Shown: positions 59,649-64,000 of the stretch, piece by piece
Layout: each line of letters starts with the position of its first letter
How positions within the stretch are numbered: the first letter of the stretch is position 1
Assembly: GCF_029892425.1 (NCBI RefSeq)
Contig: NZ_JARXWB010000033.1
Location: 26,138-90,137, forward strand
Direction: 5' to 3'
From: Bradyrhizobium sp. BR13661
GTDB taxonomy: Bacteria; Pseudomonadota; Alphaproteobacteria; Rhizobiales; Xanthobacteraceae
DNA: 64,000 nucleotides
Position numbers and translations under genes: made by a program
Notes under the pieces: generated by a model
What the model saw: the letters and a program-made list of their open reading frames with translations, nothing else
What the model was told of the DNA's origin: nothing
Databases searched by the model: none

Positions 59649-59744
59649 GCTGGCAACCCCATCGGCGCCGATCCCGGTTCCGGGCGAAGCGCGCCTGTAC
59701 GTTGGCGCGATCGCGCGCTTTTGGATTCCTCGAGGGCCAGCGGA

Positions 59745-62726
<2,982 letters not shown>

Positions 62727-62782
62727 ATCGAGAGGAACTCCGCTTTCCCTTCTTATGCCGCACGCCCGTCACGGAACCGCTA

Positions 62783-63427
62783 ATGGCGACTGAATGGTTT
62801 CGCAAAACTACCTGGTCCGAAGAGGATCAGACGGATTTTTGGCAGCGCTTGGCGAGAGCGAGGGCGCACAATCGGGCACAATACATCTTCATCCAGGGAC
62901 ATACCCTGATGGAGACGGGCTCACAGTACTGGAGGGCTGCAACTTCTCTCTTTGATCATGTGATCGAAGGCTACCCCGACTCAATCAACTTCGTTCAGGC
63001 GCTTTCCGCGAAGGCGGACTGCCTCTTGGGTTCGGGAGATGTTGATCGGGCTATCTATTACTACGATCGCGCGATCGAACAGATGCGCATCACGCCCAAT
63101 ATCAAGACCTGGGCATGGCTTGATTTGGCATGGCTCGTCGCAGCGAGAAGACTGTCTCGCGAGTATGAGAAGACCCTTGGTCTACTCGATGAGTTCGGGG
63201 CCGCGCCGCAGCCGTTTCCGGTGGTCGCGTTCCGAATTCACGGGAGCCGCGCTCTCATTCAATCTGCGCGCGGTCTAACCGACTTGGGGGCGCAGGCCGC
63301 GCGAATTGCTCTTGGCTTCGCAGACATGGAGTCGTCCGGACTACGCTACCATCCGAAGATCGGCGTAGTCGGGACAAGATACGAAGACATTCGCGCACAG
63401 TTAACGGCAATAGCCCTGAGCAAATAG
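62783..63427 (+). CDS. TPR-like protein, 214 residues, unknown function
   Basis: The soluble protein appears all-helical, with TPR-like segments such as YWRAATSLFDHVIEGYPD and GDVDRAIYYYDRAIEQMR. No signal peptide or catalytic motif is seen. It lies between uvrA and the DinB-family gene and is a little less GC-rich than both, which may mark a later arrival. Confidence 0.65.
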   Translation: MATEWFRKTTWSEEDQTDFWQRLARARAHNRAQYIFIQGHTLMETGSQYWRAATSLFDHVIEGYPDSINFVQALSAKADCLLGSGDVDRAIYYYDRAIEQMRITPNIKTWAWLDLAWLVAARRLSREYEKTLGLLDEFGAAPQPFPVVAFRIHGSRALIQSARGLTDLGAQAARIALGFADMESSGLRYHPKIGVVGTRYEDIRAQLTAIALSK

Positions 63428-63440
63428 CAGGAGAACCGAC

Positions 63441-64000
63441 ATGTCCGCCGGGCTCGTGCAAACCTACCGCGCCTTCGCCTACAACAATGCCTGGGCGAAC
63501 CATCGTCTGCTCACCGCTTGCGCCGGTCTGAGCCAGGCTGAATTCGACGCCCCGCGGACCGGCTTCTTCCCGAGCCTGCAGCGCACACTGAACCACATCT
63601 ACGTCATCGACCTCTTCTACATCGATGCACTCGAAGACGGCTGGCTCGGGCCGCGCGCCTGGGCGAACGAGGTGCCCTACCCATCGCTTTCCGAATTGAA
63701 GCCCGCTCAAGCCGCAATGGACAAGCGCCTGCTCGCGATCTGCGATGCGTTGACGCCTGAGCTGCTCGACGGCAATGTCCGGATCAACCGCGATACGCGG
63801 GTCCAAACCGAGCGGCGTGACCGGCTGCTCATGCATCTCTTCCAGCATCAGATTCATCATCGCGGCCAGGCGCACGCCATGCTGTCGGAAACATCTGTGG
63901 CGCCGCCACAACTCGACGAGTTTTTCGCAGAGGGAGAAGCGCCGCTTCGCGCCGGCGAGTTTGCCGAGCTTGGATGGACCGAGGAGACGGTTTGGGGGTC
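63441..64000 (+). CDS. DinB-family protein (partial at right edge)
   Basis: The frame runs from ATG 63441, after a GGAGAA ribosome site, to the window edge without a stop. It has the DinB/YfiT pattern: an early AYNNAWANHRLL helix, TLNHIYVIDLFYID and the metal motif HQIHHRGQ. DinB proteins are often thiol transferases or metal-dependent hydrolases that use bacillithiol, mycothiol or glutathione. Confidence 0.88.
   Translation, partial: MSAGLVQTYRAFAYNNAWANHRLLTACAGLSQAEFDAPRTGFFPSLQRTLNHIYVIDLFYIDALEDGWLGPRAWANEVPYPSLSELKPAQAAMDKRLLAICDALTPELLDGNVRINRDTRVQTERRDRLLMHLFQHQIHHRGQAHAMLSETSVAPPQLDEFFAEGEAPLRAGEFAELGWTEETVWG

Overview
The window is a stretch of chromosome from an alphaproteobacterium of the order Rhizobiales, most likely Bradyrhizobium or a close relative. 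This rests on uniformly high GC, many start/stop overlaps of the ATGA type, GTG and TTG starts, core genes (gyrA, coaD, ssb, uvrA, queA, tgt, asd, kup) whose proteins read as rhizobial, and intergenic palindromes of a kind common in this group. I see no rRNA, tRNA, CRISPR array, insertion sequence or phage gene.

Region 1 (1-12.2 kb) looks like an oxygen-responsive carbon-overflow module. It has a secreted MetX-fold hydrolase (cut by the window edge), an alpha/beta hydrolase with a partner protein, an AtoDA-type CoA-transferase with a MaoC hydratase, an operon of PHA-synthase-like DUF3141 protein, phosphotransacetylase, acetate kinase and FabI, an AI-2E-type membrane protein, and a frameshifted acetyltransferase. 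Four FNR/FixK-type palindromes (TTGA-N6-TCAA) sit in the promoter regions of these units, which suggests one microoxic regulon that moves acetyl-CoA, acetate, acetoacetyl-CoA and hydroxyacyl-CoA.

Region 2 (12.3-25.6 kb) starts with four small proteins. Then comes a LysR regulator divergent from an eleven-gene catabolic and uptake operon: Dabb protein, maleylacetate reductase, amidohydrolase, 3-hydroxyisobutyrate-dehydrogenase-like enzyme, hydroxyquinol-type intradiol dioxygenase, FAD-linked oxidase, a complete RbsABC-like ABC importer and a YciI protein. The two recognisable ring steps are hydroxyquinol cleavage and maleylacetate reduction; the imported substrate is unknown.

Region 3 (25.8-41.9 kb) is mixed: small membrane proteins, a PAT-like acetyltransferase, an acetyltransferase remnant, a PilZ protein, a sterol-desaturase-family enzyme, a Nudix hydrolase, a second AI-2E-type protein, acetoacetyl-CoA synthetase, a formyltransferase-fold protein lacking a catalytic Asn, two secreted proteins, a DMT permease, a caspase-like protein with a peptidoglycan-binding domain, cysK followed by a BrnA-like gene, and tgt.

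Region 4 (42-50.5 kb) holds a patatin lipoprotein, a TetR regulator and a PepSY protein. Two near-identical palindromes flank this set. Next is asd, preceded by a threonine-rich 23-residue leader peptide and an intrinsic terminator, which reads as a transcription attenuator. Then queA, two cyclophilins and coaD lie on the minus strand.

Region 5 (50.6-64 kb) has kup, a ModA-like binding protein, gyrA, a DUF2306 membrane protein with a CtrA-type box, and ssb and uvrA with alphaproteobacterial SOS boxes on either side of a tandem pair of outer-membrane beta-barrel genes. It ends with a TPR-like protein and a truncated DinB-family gene.
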